Source: Mansonella perstans
Taxonomy: Eukaryota; Nematoda; Chromadorea; Rhabditida; Onchocercidae
Length of the DNA: 64,000 nucleotides
Direction of reading: 5' to 3'
NCBI GenBank assembly: GCA_037074765.1
Contig: JBAMDO010000219.1
Coordinates: forward strand, 1 to 64,000
Below, in pieces: positions 50,461 to 64,000 of the stretch. A program made the translations under genes and the position numbers. Under the pieces are notes generated by a model. It saw only the letters and a program-made list of their open reading frames with translations. It did no database searches and was not told the DNA's origin. The stretch's first letter is position 1. Every line of letters starts with the position of its first letter.

Positions 50461-53017
50461 TTCATCATCTCTTCCGTTCAATTGTTTACAAAACTATTGT
50501 TAAATAAAATTTAAATGCATTACAAAAATGATTATTTAAATATCCGCATAGTTTTGCTCTTCTCGATAATGCATCTGACGCAAATTTCAAGTAAAATTTG
50601 CGTAAAAATAAATTATTCAAAGCTTGAAAGAATGAAAATAATATAGTGCATAATATTTGTTTCATTGAATCAATAATGCTAACATTTCAATCAATTAAAT
50701 AATTTGATAATTTAAAAAAAAACAAGTGAGCTAAATGAAAAAGAAAAATAACTTAACATCATAAAATTGATAATAATGATATCAATATTTCAATGCTATT
50801 GCATTTTAACGAAATTAATTAAAAAATTAATCTTATTGGGAATTGATAAAAATTGTTCTATGAGAAATGAAATGTTGTCCATATGAGAAATTAGGAAAGA
50901 ATACTACTTATATGATATGAATGACAAGATCAGATGATGGGAGAATTCTGGTCCAATAAACAATTTTAGAGAGATCTGATAATGAATAGAAGTGACAAAA
51001 TGATTATTCTCTCCTCTCATTTGTAAATATTACGAATAAGGCTATGTTATGAAATAGTACAGAAAGTGAGAAAGGGGTAGTTAAGCAAAAACATTGGATG
51101 AATAAATTTCAGTCTTATCACCAAATTTTTCAATTACGATAAGAACTTATCAACAGTGCATTGATAGAAGAAACATTATTGCTATTTGTGTTGCTGCTAC
51201 TAATGAAATATTATTCAGATGGAAGATATAAATTTGTGCTAAATTTAAAATGTCAAGTGATGAATAAATTTTATTTTAATTTTTCCATTCATAATTAAAA
51301 GTTTAATTTAAATTGAATTTAATAATCTCTCTCCGTTAATTCCATTCTCATTTAAACTATCTTCATTTACTGCTATTTAATTTTAGCACTGTTATGGTCG
51401 TAACACGAAAGTCTACCTATAAAATTGAATTATTCATTTAATGTTGCAATAAATTAAATGAATTAAATTTCCATTTTCGATTTTTTCTTTTCATATAAAA
51501 CGAAATACTTACAATTCGAGAGTAAAGAAAATTTTTTTTGTACGAATGAATCTTTTCGCATAAAATATCATGATTTCATTATTAAATTTTTTTCCCGTAA
51601 TAAACTTTCAAATTGATAGGTAAAATTTTTGAAGTAAATTAAATTAAATATTACTTCTTCATTGATTCGATCATACTGCAAGTTATTGAAATTTGTACAG
51701 CAATGTTTACTGAGACAATCAACAATTTGCCAAATCGGTCATTCCATTATTAATGAAAGGTCATTGTGAAGCATTGACCATTAGTAATCAACAATCAGTT
51801 TCGACGAAATGTCATTTATTTTGCACTCAACCTTCTCACTTCATTCAAACGACAATATACAACAACAACAACAACACTAACATCAACGGCAACAGTGTTA
51901 AATAAAAATTCTAGTATACCATATTTGCAATATTATTGCAGAGAAATTTTCATTTTGTACAATAATCGTTTGCACCAAAAATGTTGCCTAAATACTTCTA
52001 ACATATAATGAAATCTAATTATTCGATAGATGTAATTAATTTTCTTACAAGTTTGTATACAATCGCGCAATGTAATAGTGGAGTGAAAAAAGCTTTGATG
52101 AACCCTAAAAAAAAAGTGATTTAAATCAAAATCATGCGAATTATATTTGTAAATTTTGCAGCATATGAAATGGCAATTAATTAAAAAAATCAATTTTTTT
52201 CAATTTTCATTTTATTGTTTCAAAATATTTTTTAAAAGCAAACTAGAAATACTGTAATGCTTAAAGTATTTTAATGTCAATATTACAGCGCGAGCAAATT
52301 TTGAAGTTTTCTTTTGCTCCATTCATTTAAAAAATTTTTTTTATTTTTAAATCAGATACATATTGTTTTTGAAGAATCCTTTTGCGCTATATCTTTTTTG
52401 TAACATTAAAATTTTTAAAATGTACAAAAAAATCCCATTTTTGAAATTTGCATTAAAATTATTTGAATTATTGAAAGTAATTGACTGTAATAAAATGGTG
52501 GTGCAATTTTTTTTTTTTTAATTTCAAACTCATTACTGTAAAAATATCGTGAACAGTTTGGTTTGGCTGACTGTGTTTTGTTTGGTTCAAAGTTATGAAA
52601 ATTTATTGGGCAGATGGAAAATGGTTACAACTGATACAGCTGATTGATGATGAAATCCAAACAATTGCTCTAAATGCTAATGTATCACATGAGGTAGATT
52701 TAATTAAATTGCATTAATTAAATTAAAGTAAGAATATTTAGACAATAATTTTATGCGATTATTTTCTTGTCCAATGAAATCAACTTGAATTTTTAAAAAG
52801 GTGATTGTTAAAAAATTGTCTTTGTCAATAATTATGTCAACGTTTTTGTTTTTCTTGAATTCGAGAACCTTTTTTTTGCATTGAAAGTAAATGAGAAAAG
52901 ATTTGCAACCGATGTTTCTTTTTTTAGTCATCAGGAATTCTATCAAAAGATGCAAATTTTCTTTTCCATAACAATCCCATATTTTTTTTAAATAAAATCG
53001 TCAGAAAGTATGTTTTA

Positions 53018-53125
53018 ACAAGTTTGACCCTGTGCATAGTAAAAAGTAACGAGTTTGGCTCTCTGTATAATAAAAAGTAACAATTTTTTGTGCAATGAAA
53101 AATAAGTTTGATCCTATGTATACTA
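53018..53125. repeat. three imperfect tandem units of about 37 bp
   Basis: Units of the type AGTTTGACCCTGTGCATAGT-AAAAAGTAAC recur at about 53020, 53051 and 53104 (AGTTTGGCTCTCTGTATAAT, AGTTTGATCCTATGTATACT). Confidence 0.65.
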
Positions 53126-53924
53126 GGGAAAAATAAAAAGCAATAAACTGTCACTTTTTTTTTGTCCAGTACTTAACGAAAGGTAAGTCAAATCCAATAA
53201 TTTTTAAGGCAATCTTAATGAACGTCGAAAAGTTAAAATTTTCTTTTTTTGCTGAATGTGTCAAAAAACGATGAAAATTTAATAAATGTAAATTAACTTT
53301 TCCGGCGCATATCCGATTATCTAATCAATGCTTTTGTTATTATTGCCAAAATCAACAAAATGATTGAAACGTTAATTGAGTCTTCATAATTTCTTTAATT
53401 ATTCATCTCTTAAATATAAGCAATAGCTTTATGAATAGCTAATAAATTAAGGATTTACGATGTCGATATTTGATGGCATGCCTGCATATCAATGAACCAT
53501 TTCAATATAACATTAGTAATTTGAAGACAAAACAAAAAGTTCGTAATCCGTATTGAAATTTTTCTTTTTTAATAAAATTGATGATGGAAGTTTTGATTGT
53601 TGAAATCCAAAATTTGCGGATAAGTTGAAGTATTAAGCACTAAAAGTAAAACATAGGTCAAATGAACTACATTGTAGCCCAATGACAACATCACCAACGA
53701 TAATATCACATATCAGCATCATACACAGATAGCGCAAATGTAGTCAATCAATGCACTATCAACCGAGAAATTTTAAGGCATCATTATAATTGCACTTAAA
53801 TTCGATACTTTTTCATCAAATGAAATATAAGATATATCAGAATTGGATAAGAAAACTTTCGATCACATTCCCATCTGACACTTATTATTACCAGTGAAAT
53901 TTATTCATTATCAATTTCTGAAAA

Positions 53925-54045
53925 ATTGTAATTTAAAATGTGTAATTATAGTTGCAAAGATGCATAAAATTTCAGTCACAGACTACAGTATCGAAAAATT
54001 GCAGTTTAAATTGTATTTATAGTTGCAAAGAAGCGCGAAAATTTT
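53925..54045. repeat. two-copy tandem duplication
   Basis: GAAAAATTGTAATTTAAAAT-...-TTATAGTTGCAAAGATGC is followed by GAAAAATTGCAGTTTAAATT-...-TTATAGTTGCAAAGAAGC, a unit of about 62 bp. Confidence 0.7.
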
Positions 54046-55057
54046 AGGTATTATAGTAATATTACAGTAACGCTACAGTAATGTTACAATTCATGAAATG
54101 CATCAACTAAATAAGGGATAAATGAAAGGAATAAACTAATAATTGGAAATGAATTGTAGAGTGAAAGAAGTAGTAATCAATTACAAACTTATCAAAACAC
54201 AACAAATATTTATAAGAAAGGTATTTTTCTTGCACTTTTTAATCTTCAACCTTTTTTTTGCAATTTCAAATTTTAGCCTCTATGAAACAACAAGAGTGTA
54301 AGCATTCTGGTTATAATGATACTTATGGTAATGCAAGTAGTAGAAGTAGTAGCCATATCTGCCAAATTGACCAACGTAATCAGTAAATTTGTTACAAAAA
54401 CCAAAATGGTTTATGAAATAAGCAAAATCTAGTTAATACTTTTTTTTAAACAATTGAAATAGTGATAGCATTATACGATATAATGATTGATTATAAATAT
54501 TACATTAAGTTATAATAAATTTATTACTGTAAAAATATATATGTGATATTTAAATTTTACAATTTGACTGTAATAAGTTATTACAATAAATTTCTTGAAT
54601 TGATTAAAGATTATAGCTATTCGATATTTATATGATAAATCTGTTGGTCTGCCGTAGGAATGTTTGAAACAGTAAATAGTAAACATGCAGTATTTTTAAA
54701 TTGTATAAGTATGAAATAGTAATATAATATCAATAATTAAGGTAATGTGACAATTTAGTAAAGGCGCAATTTATTTTTTCTTTTTTTTCAAATCCAAGTT
54801 TATGGTTTAAATGTGTTGCCGTGTTCCACGAGCATTTCTGCTACAGTTAATTGTGTCAAACGAATTAATTCGATAAGTTTTTTTTTGCCTTTTTTATTTC
54901 AGAAAATTATTATTTCATAGTATGAGAATTAACAACGATGTTAGTATACCGTTTGATTTGTTTAATTTTAAAAATTTAAATTTTATTAGAAATATCAAGA
55001 TTTCATTTAATGCTAAGTGTTTTGTTAATTAATTTTCATTTTTTGTTTTAGCATAAA

Positions 55058-58000
55058 ATGAATGACGATAAAAAATTCAATGATGACAGCCTAACAATAT
55101 CCAAATTATTACAACAGCCAAAACATTCAAATAAGAAAAAGGTGGCAAAGTTCTATTGCGATATTGAAGGTAATGCTTTTTACGAAGGAATTAACATTGA
55201 TGAAAATTTGTTAATGAGTTAAAAAATAGCAATTGAACAATGTTGCAATTGAACAAATTTAGCGCAAATTTCTTCCATAAAAAATTTCGTTTGCTTTTTT
55301 TTGCCAAATCGTTGTACTGTAAAAAGTTGCTTCTTGTTGTACTGTTATAAAATTTTTCAATCAACGTTTAGAAAGAAATTAGTGAATGTGAATAAAATTT
55401 TAAAGGAAAGGCAAAATTTTCAGCTGCATTAGCGGGTGAAATATCTGATGCAGAAGATGATAATAGTGAAGTGATCACCTGTAACAACATATTTAAAAAG
55501 GTATTTAAATTTAAAAAATATTTTTTTAAGTCATTTAAAATAAATTTTCATTTGCCATCTAAAATTATCAAATTCTAATCTTCAAAATTAATAAAGAACA
55601 GTTAGTTATGTGGCCAAAATTATTTAACGATATGATGCTTTTCAAATAATTTCACTTGATACAACTGTATCATTAAAATAATATCAAACTTTCTGTCAAA
55701 TTTTATTTCCATCTTAAACATTTTGTTTGGTATGGAAATTTAGTACATTAAAGGTTAATTATTTAAGTAACAGTATGAATTAATATTAAAGTATGAAAAT
55801 AAAAAAAAAAAAACTGTAGGGTTAAAAGAAGGCTTTCAATTTCTTTTGAAAACTTAAATTTCTGCTAAAAATTTACGAAAATTGAAAACTTTCTATTATT
55901 TTGTTAATTCATTGATTTAAAATTGTTTGTTTTAAAATAAATTAACTTTTAAATAACTTTCATCGGATTACTTGCAGTTATCAAAATGTAATACTGCATT
56001 GAGTACCAGTGCCTCACTGGCCAAGCAGACGATTGCATTGGTGCAAGAACAATTGAAGGAAAGCAAGCAATTAGAAACAAGAATTTTTCGCTATCCAAAT
56101 GGAAAATCATTAGCACTTAATGCTATTCATAAAGTAATCATTTTCATCAAACAAAATAAGAAGACAAAAAACAAATGCTTTAATTAATTAATGAACAAAG
56201 CAAATTAATTACAATTCATCATAGTGATAGTTTTGATAAGATAATTATTGTGAAAGCTTAAATGTAAAAGTAATTATTTTTTTTCATTTTAGTGTTTCAT
56301 TATAAATTAATTGAAAAAAAATTATTATTTTTGTATTTAAGCTATCATAATAACCGCCTATCGCTATTCTAAGTTACCGTTTATCCAATATTTTTTTCGT
56401 TGCATTTAATTATGACAATTGTAAAGACTGTTATCTAACAGAGATAAACATATTCGACGCTTCTGATTATTGAAATTTGTATTACTACTACTAATACTGC
56501 TGCTACTACTACTAATACTACTACTTTTGGGTGTATGTCGTCGCATTAGAAGATGCATACGCATGGATTCGCTTATGTGATGGCAATCGACCGCCGTGTT
56601 TTGACACAGCATACGTCATGTTGAAAGCAGCAAAATCATTAGACTGGGAGGAATTGTTACCTGGAACCCCATGCGTGGTATTAACGCTTTTTCATCCACT
56701 CGATGTTGTTAATGACGGAATTGCGCGTGAACTTACAGAGGTTTGAATAGTAATCCATCATGGTTAATATCAAAAATAACAAATACCATCACTATTGCGC
56801 ATAAGCTGAATTAATACATTATAATGAACAATAATTAGTAGCAACAATTTCAGTACAAACAGAAACAGTAACAACAGCTGCTACTGTTATTACTGCAATT
56901 ACTACCGTTACTATCAACATTAACAACAACAGCTTCTATTACAACATTCATTAATACCCTTTTACTATACAGATTTTTACCATCCAGATTCATACATTCT
57001 CATGCAAACACATATAAATGTCAACAGTTCAAATATCATCTGAATAGTTCTAGCAATAATAATTTGAATGTATTGCAATCATAATTTATTATACATATGA
57101 ATAAGGCTGAAACTAGTAACATATGAATAAGGCTGAAACTATAAAAATAATTAAGTTATACTTAATTAAACATAACAGGAATTCTTTTTGATGACAAATT
57201 TTTTTGATAGAAATAATATATTTATAACGCAAATATATTATTTATAGCGTATATTTATATATATTATATTTATAATATATTTATAGCGTTGCGAATATAA
57301 AAATAAAAAAAAAGTTACATCAATTCTTTAAAATCTTTAAATGATTTAATTATTAGAAAATTTTTCTTTTCTTTTCATTAAATAACTTTTTTAAAAATAG
57401 ATCATTTCATGTGTCAAAATGTGAAAAATTTTTACACTTTTTAACTTTAGTTTGAATCATTTGCTCGTGCAATTATTGAAGAATGTGATCAAAAGACAAA
57501 AATGGTTACTGTACGTTTGGTTGATTTTGGATTTCGTCTAACACAATTAAATGCTACAGCAATTAAGCCGCTAACGACTGCATTTGATGGACCACCGCTA
57601 GCATTTCGACTATTGATTGATTTTCTACCAAAAGTAAATTAATTGCTCACTGAGATAAATATTTCCGTAGTAGCATAAAAAAAAGAAATGATTTCTCATT
57701 GCTACGTTTAATCAATCAATCAATCAATAATTCGTTTTAATGTTTAAATCTTTCAAAAAATTCAATAAAAAATTTGCTATATTTCAAATTTTTGCAACAA
57801 ATGCAAATGTGAAATGATGAGAAAATTATTTTAAATTTTATTTTTCCACATTTTATAATTTGTAAAGCAAAGAAAGGTATAAAATTTTGAAGTTTTAAAA
57901 TGGATTAAATTTAAATTTTTACAGAATACATTCATCGATTATTTTTTAAAACTTTGAACTTTGAACTTTTTTTTTGTTTTGTTGTAGCAACAAAAGGAAA

Positions 58001-60817
58001 GTTTATGTCGTTACGTAACATTACGCGTTCGATTAATGACATCACGTGAAAAGCATTTCTTGTGTTGGCCAAAAACTTGGAAGGCAATTGATATTAAGGT
58101 TGGAAAAAGTTTGCAATGAAGTTGAAAAAAAAATTGATTTGTAAATAAATAAGCATGATAGTGTTAACAATTATACAATAATTTGCGCTCAGTTTATACA
58201 ATAAATAATTTGAATTTAAAAATTTTAAATTTGAAATGAAATGGCAATATGTGTTATTAATTTAAAATATTTTAATAAACAAAAATTATTCATTAATATT
58301 TACAATAACATAATCATTCATTTTAATTAATTTTCATCTCATTATTTAACTATCAGTCAGTTAAATTATTTGACGAAAAGAAAATTAATTGATCTGAAAT
58401 TGGTTATTCGATTAATATTTTATTTAATAATTAATAATTTAATAATTTCTTTATTTGAACAAAATTTTTCTGAAAGTTTCTTATTTATAATTATCAGCCG
58501 ATTGAATAAAAATGCATAGATCAAAAAATGAAAAAAAAATTAGTAGTTATTAAGAATAAATTAAAAGTAGAATTTTAATTTTTTCGGCTTTTTTCTCGTA
58601 AAGAAATATTTTAAGAATTTTTTCGTTTCTAGAAGCAAAAATGGAATACTGTAGGAAGTGATTGTTCCTTGAGCACAAAATCATCCGAAATGCATAAATT
58701 AAATGATCAGCACTACGGTAGGGATGTCATACATTTATTTATTTTATGCAAATTAAGCACATTGATAACAAAAAAAAATTATGGCATTTAAAATAAAATA
58801 CGCTTAATTAAATTAGCACTTAGTCATAACGAGGAAAATAATTTTGCTATGAGCATTCGTCAGCTTCGTCCTCAAACTTTGGCTTGGTGACACAGGCATT
58901 CATTTCTTCATGGCTTAATAAAGAGCATAAAGGTGCCGGTGGACGAGGTATTGAGGCTGCATTATGTGGTATAGCCAAGAAACATACAGGTTTAGTCGTA
59001 TTATTTAGTTTTGAATGAAAATACTGAAAAAATATTGCAAAAAATTAATTAATTTATCAAGTTCTCTTCCTTCTCTTTTACCTTATAAAATAGTTCTCAT
59101 TTATTTCACAATAAATTAATTAGAAATTTAGAAATAGAACACAAATAATATTTGCAGATTATTACGTAATGTTAATTTTTTCTTAGGCATAAAATCATAT
59201 TAAAAAAATAAAAAAGTTTTAAATAAGATCAAATTTTAATTGATTGATTTAAATTATTGCAAAAATGAAAGAAAGAATAAATAGATCTGTAACGAGCAAG
59301 TGTTGTGCAAACAATCATTTAAATTCGTCATTCACATTGAATAGTAAAGTTTTAGTTTCATTTAAAAAAAAACAAATACTCGATTATTTTTAATTATTTG
59401 TAATTTTGCTATTTGTTAAAATTAAACCAACATTTAAAAAAAAAATAAAAGGACAAATTTTACTATGAAATTAATATTAAAACTAAAATTATTATGCTAG
59501 AAAAGAGTATTTTTTTCATAAAAACTTAGCAAAGAAAAAACAGTTACACATAAAAATTATTTAAAACTTTATTTTTAATTTCCAAGCATCCAATTGTAAT
59601 AAAAAATAAAAAAATAAATACATTAAAAGAATTTATAATATTCTAAAAAAAAGCACGTAAATTTTTTAAAGTTTTTAAATAATTTTAAATTAAATTTTCT
59701 TTTTTGATGTTTTCAAAAAAATTTCTGAATTACAAAAACTCCCATTTAGATTTGCCATTTAATGAATTTGCACTAAGCAAAAATAATAATTGCATTAATG
59801 AAAAATTGCGTCACTCTATGCGACCATTCGACCATAATTGCACCAGTCAATTAGCATCAAATCTCATTACGGTACCAATTAAGTTATTTGAGGGAAAATG
59901 ATGATGGTATGGAATGATGATGATACGGTAAGAGACCGGTATTAGATTTTGGTATTTTTCAGAAATATTCTTTCATCAAAAGGCTGTCAGAGACAAATTA
60001 ATAGTTGTTTTAGAAAACTGACAATGATGGGTCAAGATTACCGAAGACTATCCAAATGTTTTCCCGAGAATTGCCACTGAAGGAAAGTCAACTAAAAGGT
60101 AACTTTAATAAGCATAATTTATCTCATACAATTTGATGCTGTATTTCATTTTAAAATGATTAATAAATTCTGTTCAGTAAAAACTTTAAAAAATATTTCC
60201 AATTAATTAATAGTAACAATTTAAAAAAATAAAAGTTGAACTTCATGGTGATAATATAAAATTAATTATTTGGTTGCTAATTTAACAAAGACACTACCAA
60301 CTGATTCATCCAATTATTTGATTATCAATTTGATAAAAATAATAAAAATAATATCAATGGAATTATTCAATTGTCAGTTCGAATTATTGGATTATCAATT
60401 TGGTGAAAATAATATTGAGCGGATTGTTTACTTGTGCTATGGTTTAATAATTAATAATGTAATCATTTCGCATTGGTTGAATAACTAATTAATTGCTCAA
60501 TTTATTAAACAAATCTTTTCAGATATTAATTAAATAAATGCATTCAGTTTCATTTTTACACTATCGCGTTAAATTATTTTATTACTTAATTTTTCAGATG
60601 TGATGATAACAGTACATCATGTAATTATTCCTGATACCCATTGATTGTAAACCCTTTTGTTAATTTGTGTAAATTTGCAGAGAAATATTGCCAGGCAATG
60701 AAGAAGGATTCAGAAGGACGCAAACATCATCTGGTGATGGAATCTAACCATCTAATGGATTCTGTCAATCTTGTTGAGGATTTTAATAAACTAGAAAATT
60801 TTATTGATATTCAATAA
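55058..60817 (+). CDS. tudor-like domain protein
   Basis: Probably a cytoplasmic methyl-arginine-binding or RNP-granule type protein; this role is inferred from the fold. Exons: 55058-55169, 55406-55500, 55978-56133, about 56531-56740, 57451-57633, 57988-58098, 58633-58717, 58864-58989, 59750-59871, 60014-60098, 60681-60817; about 473 residues. Residues 1-120 are charged and helical (KLLQQPKHSNKKK, acidic ISDAEDDNSE). The tudor-like part spans about 120-290: AIHKVYVVALEDAYAWIRL, then FARAIIEECDQKTKMV, TVRLVDFGFRLTQLNAT (L214-V215-D216-F217-G218) and IKPLTTAFDG. The C-terminal third is polar and unrecognised (GAGGRGIEAALCGIAKKHTG). All phases agree, but the exon at 56531 lacks an AG acceptor and abuts a (TAC)n tract. 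The start follows TTTTGTTTTAG by six bases. Confidence 0.82.
56490..56525. repeat. (TAC)n/(CTA)n tract next to an exon
   Basis: TACTACTACTAATACTGCTG-CTACTACTACTAATACTACTAC occupies the place where the acceptor of the fourth tudor-gene exon should be. Confidence 0.8.
57092..57140. repeat. tandem duplication in a tudor-gene intron
   Basis: CATATGAATAAGGCTGAAAC followed by TA is repeated twice, separated by GTAA. Confidence 0.9.
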
Positions 60818-63003
60818 ATAAAGGTAAAAAAAAAATTGAGAAATCATTTTTTAAATTTTATTTACTTAAGAAATTAATTTTTTTTTCAAACTTTTTTCAA
60901 TTCCTTTTACTGTTTATCAGAAGAAAAATTAATTAACTGGAAAGAAAAAGTTGCAGCTTATGAACTTTTCATGCCACTAATACCGAAATGACAAATCAAT
61001 CTTAATGAATTAATTTTATTTAACATTTTCAATATGTCAGGGGGATTTTCAGATTTTCAGTTTTTCAATTCGTGAAAGTTTTTTTAAATATACAAAAATA
61101 AAACATTTACTTGAATTTTTAAAATATTTACTCTTTCATTTTGTTTTAAATTTTATTAAAAATTTCATGCTCAAATACAAATTTTATACTAAGGATTTTA
61201 ATTGCTATTTTCATACATAACTATCAAATTTAGCTTCGTCAAAAACGCTATTTGTAAATTTAATTAATTTTTTTTGCTTCAGAAAAAATTTGACTTTTTA
61301 TTTTTGTATTGAATCCAATACAAAATAAGTTTTGTGCCGTATATCCTGCTGAAATTTTAGGAAATAGAAAATGCTATATGAGAGGTACAAATTGCACAAG
61401 CTGTACATTCATCGTTGAAAAGACCGCGCATATTTGTTCGAGATTTACTCTGATTTCAAAATTCTTTTTTTTACACACCCCTAAAACAATAATTTAATTT
61501 TAAAAAAAAACTTCTTAATTCACACATTAAAATTGCAATCATTAATGTCTGCTTTTTAAATGTAACATTAAAATTTTATTTCAAATCTTAATTCAAATTT
61601 ATCATTTATTCATTAAAGTTTTTAAAAACACGTTTTCATACAAAATTTTGCTGTATGAAGATAACATGATAATTCTGAGGCAAAAGTTACTGATTATTTA
61701 AATGAGCCATTATTGATTACTTAAATGAGTCATTTGAAAAAAAAACCCCGCACTTTTGACAAATGCTCAGAAATGTTAAATATGATTTTCACTGATAAAA
61801 CATCTAATTTATGTACTGGAACATTTTTGTTTAAAAAATGAAAACAGAAAAATTTATCTTACAAATTTCATTTTTGAGCAAATTTTTCTCGGAGCAAAAT
61901 TTTATGGAACAAATAAATAATTTCATGTAATTATCCTTATTCCGTTATCTTTTTGTTGTATATTTGAAATTCATTAGTAAAGAAAAAGAATAACTTCTTT
62001 AACAAACAAAATTTCAAAAAAAAAAGTTTTTGGGATCAAAAAGAAAATTTCAATTACTAATTGAATTAATTAATTTTAAGATTTCATTAATAAATTTTAT
62101 TTGGTAGTTATTATATGATAGGAAAATTTGTAATGATGAAATGAAAAAACAATTGAAGGGACAATTTTTCACTGAAAAGAACAAAATTAATGAAAAGAGA
62201 GGGAGGCAGAGAAAGAGAGAGAGAGAGGAAGGAAAAAAAGATAAGGAAAGATAAAGGAAGATGATAAGAATGGATAATTATTAATGAAATAAAAAACAAA
62301 GAAAGAGAATTTTTCAAATATTTTTGACTAATTTTTATTTGTTATTATTCCAGTGATTTTTCCAAATCAAATTTTCATTGTTTTTAACGCAATCTTATGT
62401 AAAAATTCTCTCTTTCTCTCTCTCTCTTTGTTCATTTATCAAAGGCAGAATGATTGAAAATATTTTCCGTTAAGTGACACTTTTAAAGATAACAAAATGT
62501 CACATATTGTTAGTATCCGCCACATATAATGACGACAAAGAGAAGTCAAAAAGATAATCACCAACTTTTGATTTATCGTAAGCATGGTAAGAACAGCGTT
62601 AATGATAATAATAATCAAAATAATGATAATAATAATAATAAAAATGATAATGATATTGATTGCGGTAAGCAATATCAATAGTAAAATAATAACATCAATG
62701 GTAGCAGTAATGGAAAATGATGACTTTTTGAAAAGAATCAAAAATTTGGTAAAATTTTTCTATCGAAGATAAAAAGGAAGAATGTTACTGCCGGTTGGCT
62801 AAATCATAAAAGGTCATTCTCATTCTCCTCTTCAAATTCATCTTTTCAAAGAAATAACTGTCATCACTTCAGTTATCCACAAATTGACATCTTTATTTCT
62901 CAAATCCTAAATAATCACCGCTATCACTATCATCATCACTATCACTATCATTATCGTTATCACCATCATCATCACTATCATCATCACCACCATCATCATC
63001 ACT

Positions 63004-63039
<36 letters not shown>

Positions 63040-63934
63040 GCCATCATTATCATCATCATTGGAATTGTGGATGACAATGAAGGATTTCGTTGATGATAAT
63101 ATCCCATTTAAACATCCGAAAAAATTTATAAAAGAAAATAAAATCACGATTTCTTAATACATCAATGTAATTTTTCTCTTGAGTAATTTTGAAAGTAATT
63201 TTTTTCTTACCATTCAATATTTCTTAGTATTTTTGTAAATTTCATCTAATTAATTTTTTTCATTTGTCATTTTAATTTTTTCAAAATTTTAATTGACAAA
63301 ATTGAAAAAAGAAAAAACTAACAAATGAACGAATAAATTAAAGGATAAATTCTATTTGAAGTAAAAATGAAAAGAAAAGAAATAATTCTTAACTGTTTCA
63401 TTAATTAATTAATAAGTTAATATATGGACACATCTTTCCAATCATTTAAAGCTATTAAAAGAAACAACAGATGCATTTAGAACCATCTTTTCCCTATAAA
63501 CAGATGATGAATATATTAATAAATAATAACAATGAAGATGGTTGAAAATTTCCAGATGAATTTTACTGTTTGAATTTATTACTATCATAGTGCACAATAA
63601 GGTCAAACAAATGATAAATAGGAAATTTGATTTTGATGAAATATTTCGTCAAAAAGTAATTTGGGAAGATTAATACACCCTAAGGGAAGACTGAAGGATT
63701 ACTGAATCGTAAATCGAAATTTTTGCCTCTTTACTTTCTTTTTATAATTTAATTAAACAGATAAAAGATATTGCAATTAGTTTACCATATTAACCTTCAA
63801 TGTTTAATTTAGGTCGATATCATCTTTCTCATTTTTAACTATTATTAATATAAATTTATCTAAAATCATTCATCCGTTCATCCAAATTCATCCCATCTTT
63901 TTTCATATTTTTATCCACCTCTCTTGCCTTTTAG
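60818..63934. other. intergenic with simple repeats
   Basis: No supported gene. Contains purine-rich (GA)n at 62196-62240, (TC)n at 62408-62428, AATAAT-rich sequence at 62600-62645 and the (ATC)n block listed separately. Open frames here are compositional. Confidence 0.6.
62915..63060. repeat. (ATC)n trinucleotide repeat block
   Basis: ATC/ACT trinucleotides with a pure core at about 63004-63040. The minus-strand frame gives a long Asp run and another gives a Met run. Both are artefacts of the repeat. Confidence 0.9.
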
Positions 63935-64000
63935 AACCTCTTTATCCAAAGACGACAGCGCATCCACCACATCTATATATATTGAAAGAATTGTTTCACA
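63935..64000 (+). CDS. possible exon running off the window end
   Basis: After a good acceptor (TTGCCTTTTAG) the base composition changes to less AT-rich and two frames stay open to the end. One reads PLYPKTTAHPPHLYILKELF, the other SLSKDDSASTTSIYIERIVS. The product cannot be identified from 66 bases. Confidence 0.35.

Larger units (their letters stand above)
50461..55057. other. intergenic, low-complexity and small tandem duplications
   Basis: No convincing exon. Contains a (CAA)n patch near 51859-51880 and the tandem duplications listed separately. The last AG acceptor-like TTTTGTTTTAG (55041-55051) lies six bases before the tudor-gene ATG. Confidence 0.5.

Noticed and set aside
62893..63147. 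Open frame with a long Asp run (and an overlapping Met-rich frame)
   Set aside because: Produced entirely by the (ATC)n repeat; both sides lack splice or codon evidence.
1..64000. Bacterial endosymbiont (Wolbachia) insertion, CRISPR array or viral integration
   Set aside because: No prokaryote-like long open frames, no regularly spaced repeats and no recognisable viral polymerase or capsid frame were seen.

Overview
The window is AT-rich eukaryotic DNA (roughly three quarters A+T by eye) that reads as a nematode, probably a clade III / filarial-type species. The evidence is many short exons with GT..AG introns, a gene resembling the nematode EFF-1/AFF-1 cell fusogens, and acceptor-like TTT(N)CAG or TTTTAG sites a few bases upstream of start codons, as expected for spliced-leader trans-splicing. 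The species assignment is inference. I saw no bacterial operon, rRNA, credible tRNA or CRISPR array. All intron-exon models were assembled by hand from reading frame, splice site and codon-phase agreement.

Layout. 1-5,100: gene-poor, with simple repeats. 5,126-14,734 (+): an EFF-1/AFF-1-family fusogen in about ten exons, including a 5.1 kb intron that holds repeats and a retroelement-like scrap. 16,186-18,400 (-): exons of a membrane protein I do not recognise, with conflicting frames. 18,754-23,542 (-): an amino-acid permease of the AAAP family. 23,600-27,680: repeat-rich spacer. 27,684-33,628 (-): EXOSC10/Rrp6, the nuclear exosome exoribonuclease, 17 exons whose phases all agree. 34,856-40,151 (+): ALG9 mannosyltransferase, 11 exons, divergent from EXOSC10. 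40,564-40,940 (-): an unrecognised open frame. 41,800-50,000: a region of local duplications centred on a secreted zinc-finger gene (44,739-46,568) with decaying relatives on both sides. 50,000-55,000: spacer with small tandem duplications. 55,058-60,817 (+): a tudor-like gene of 11 exons. 60,818-63,934: spacer with (GA)n, (AAT)n and (ATC)n repeats. 63,935-64,000: start of what looks like another exon.

The conserved genes are housekeeping or developmental: RNA 3'-end processing, ER N-glycosylation, amino-acid transport, cell fusion, and a tudor-like fold of the kind often linked to RNA-protein granules. They do not form an obvious pathway.

The most unusual part is the 44-50 kb zinc-finger region. 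It encodes a protein with a signal peptide followed by TFIIIA-like fingers. A 206-bp piece of its first exon (239 bp with an internal 33-bp duplication) has been copied into the middle of a downstream finger, with 21-bp direct repeats at the junctions. Degraded finger modules surround it. A second theme is several small reading-frame or splice-site anomalies in otherwise convincing genes. They are either assembly errors at homopolymers and microsatellites or real decay, and only RNA or read data can separate these.
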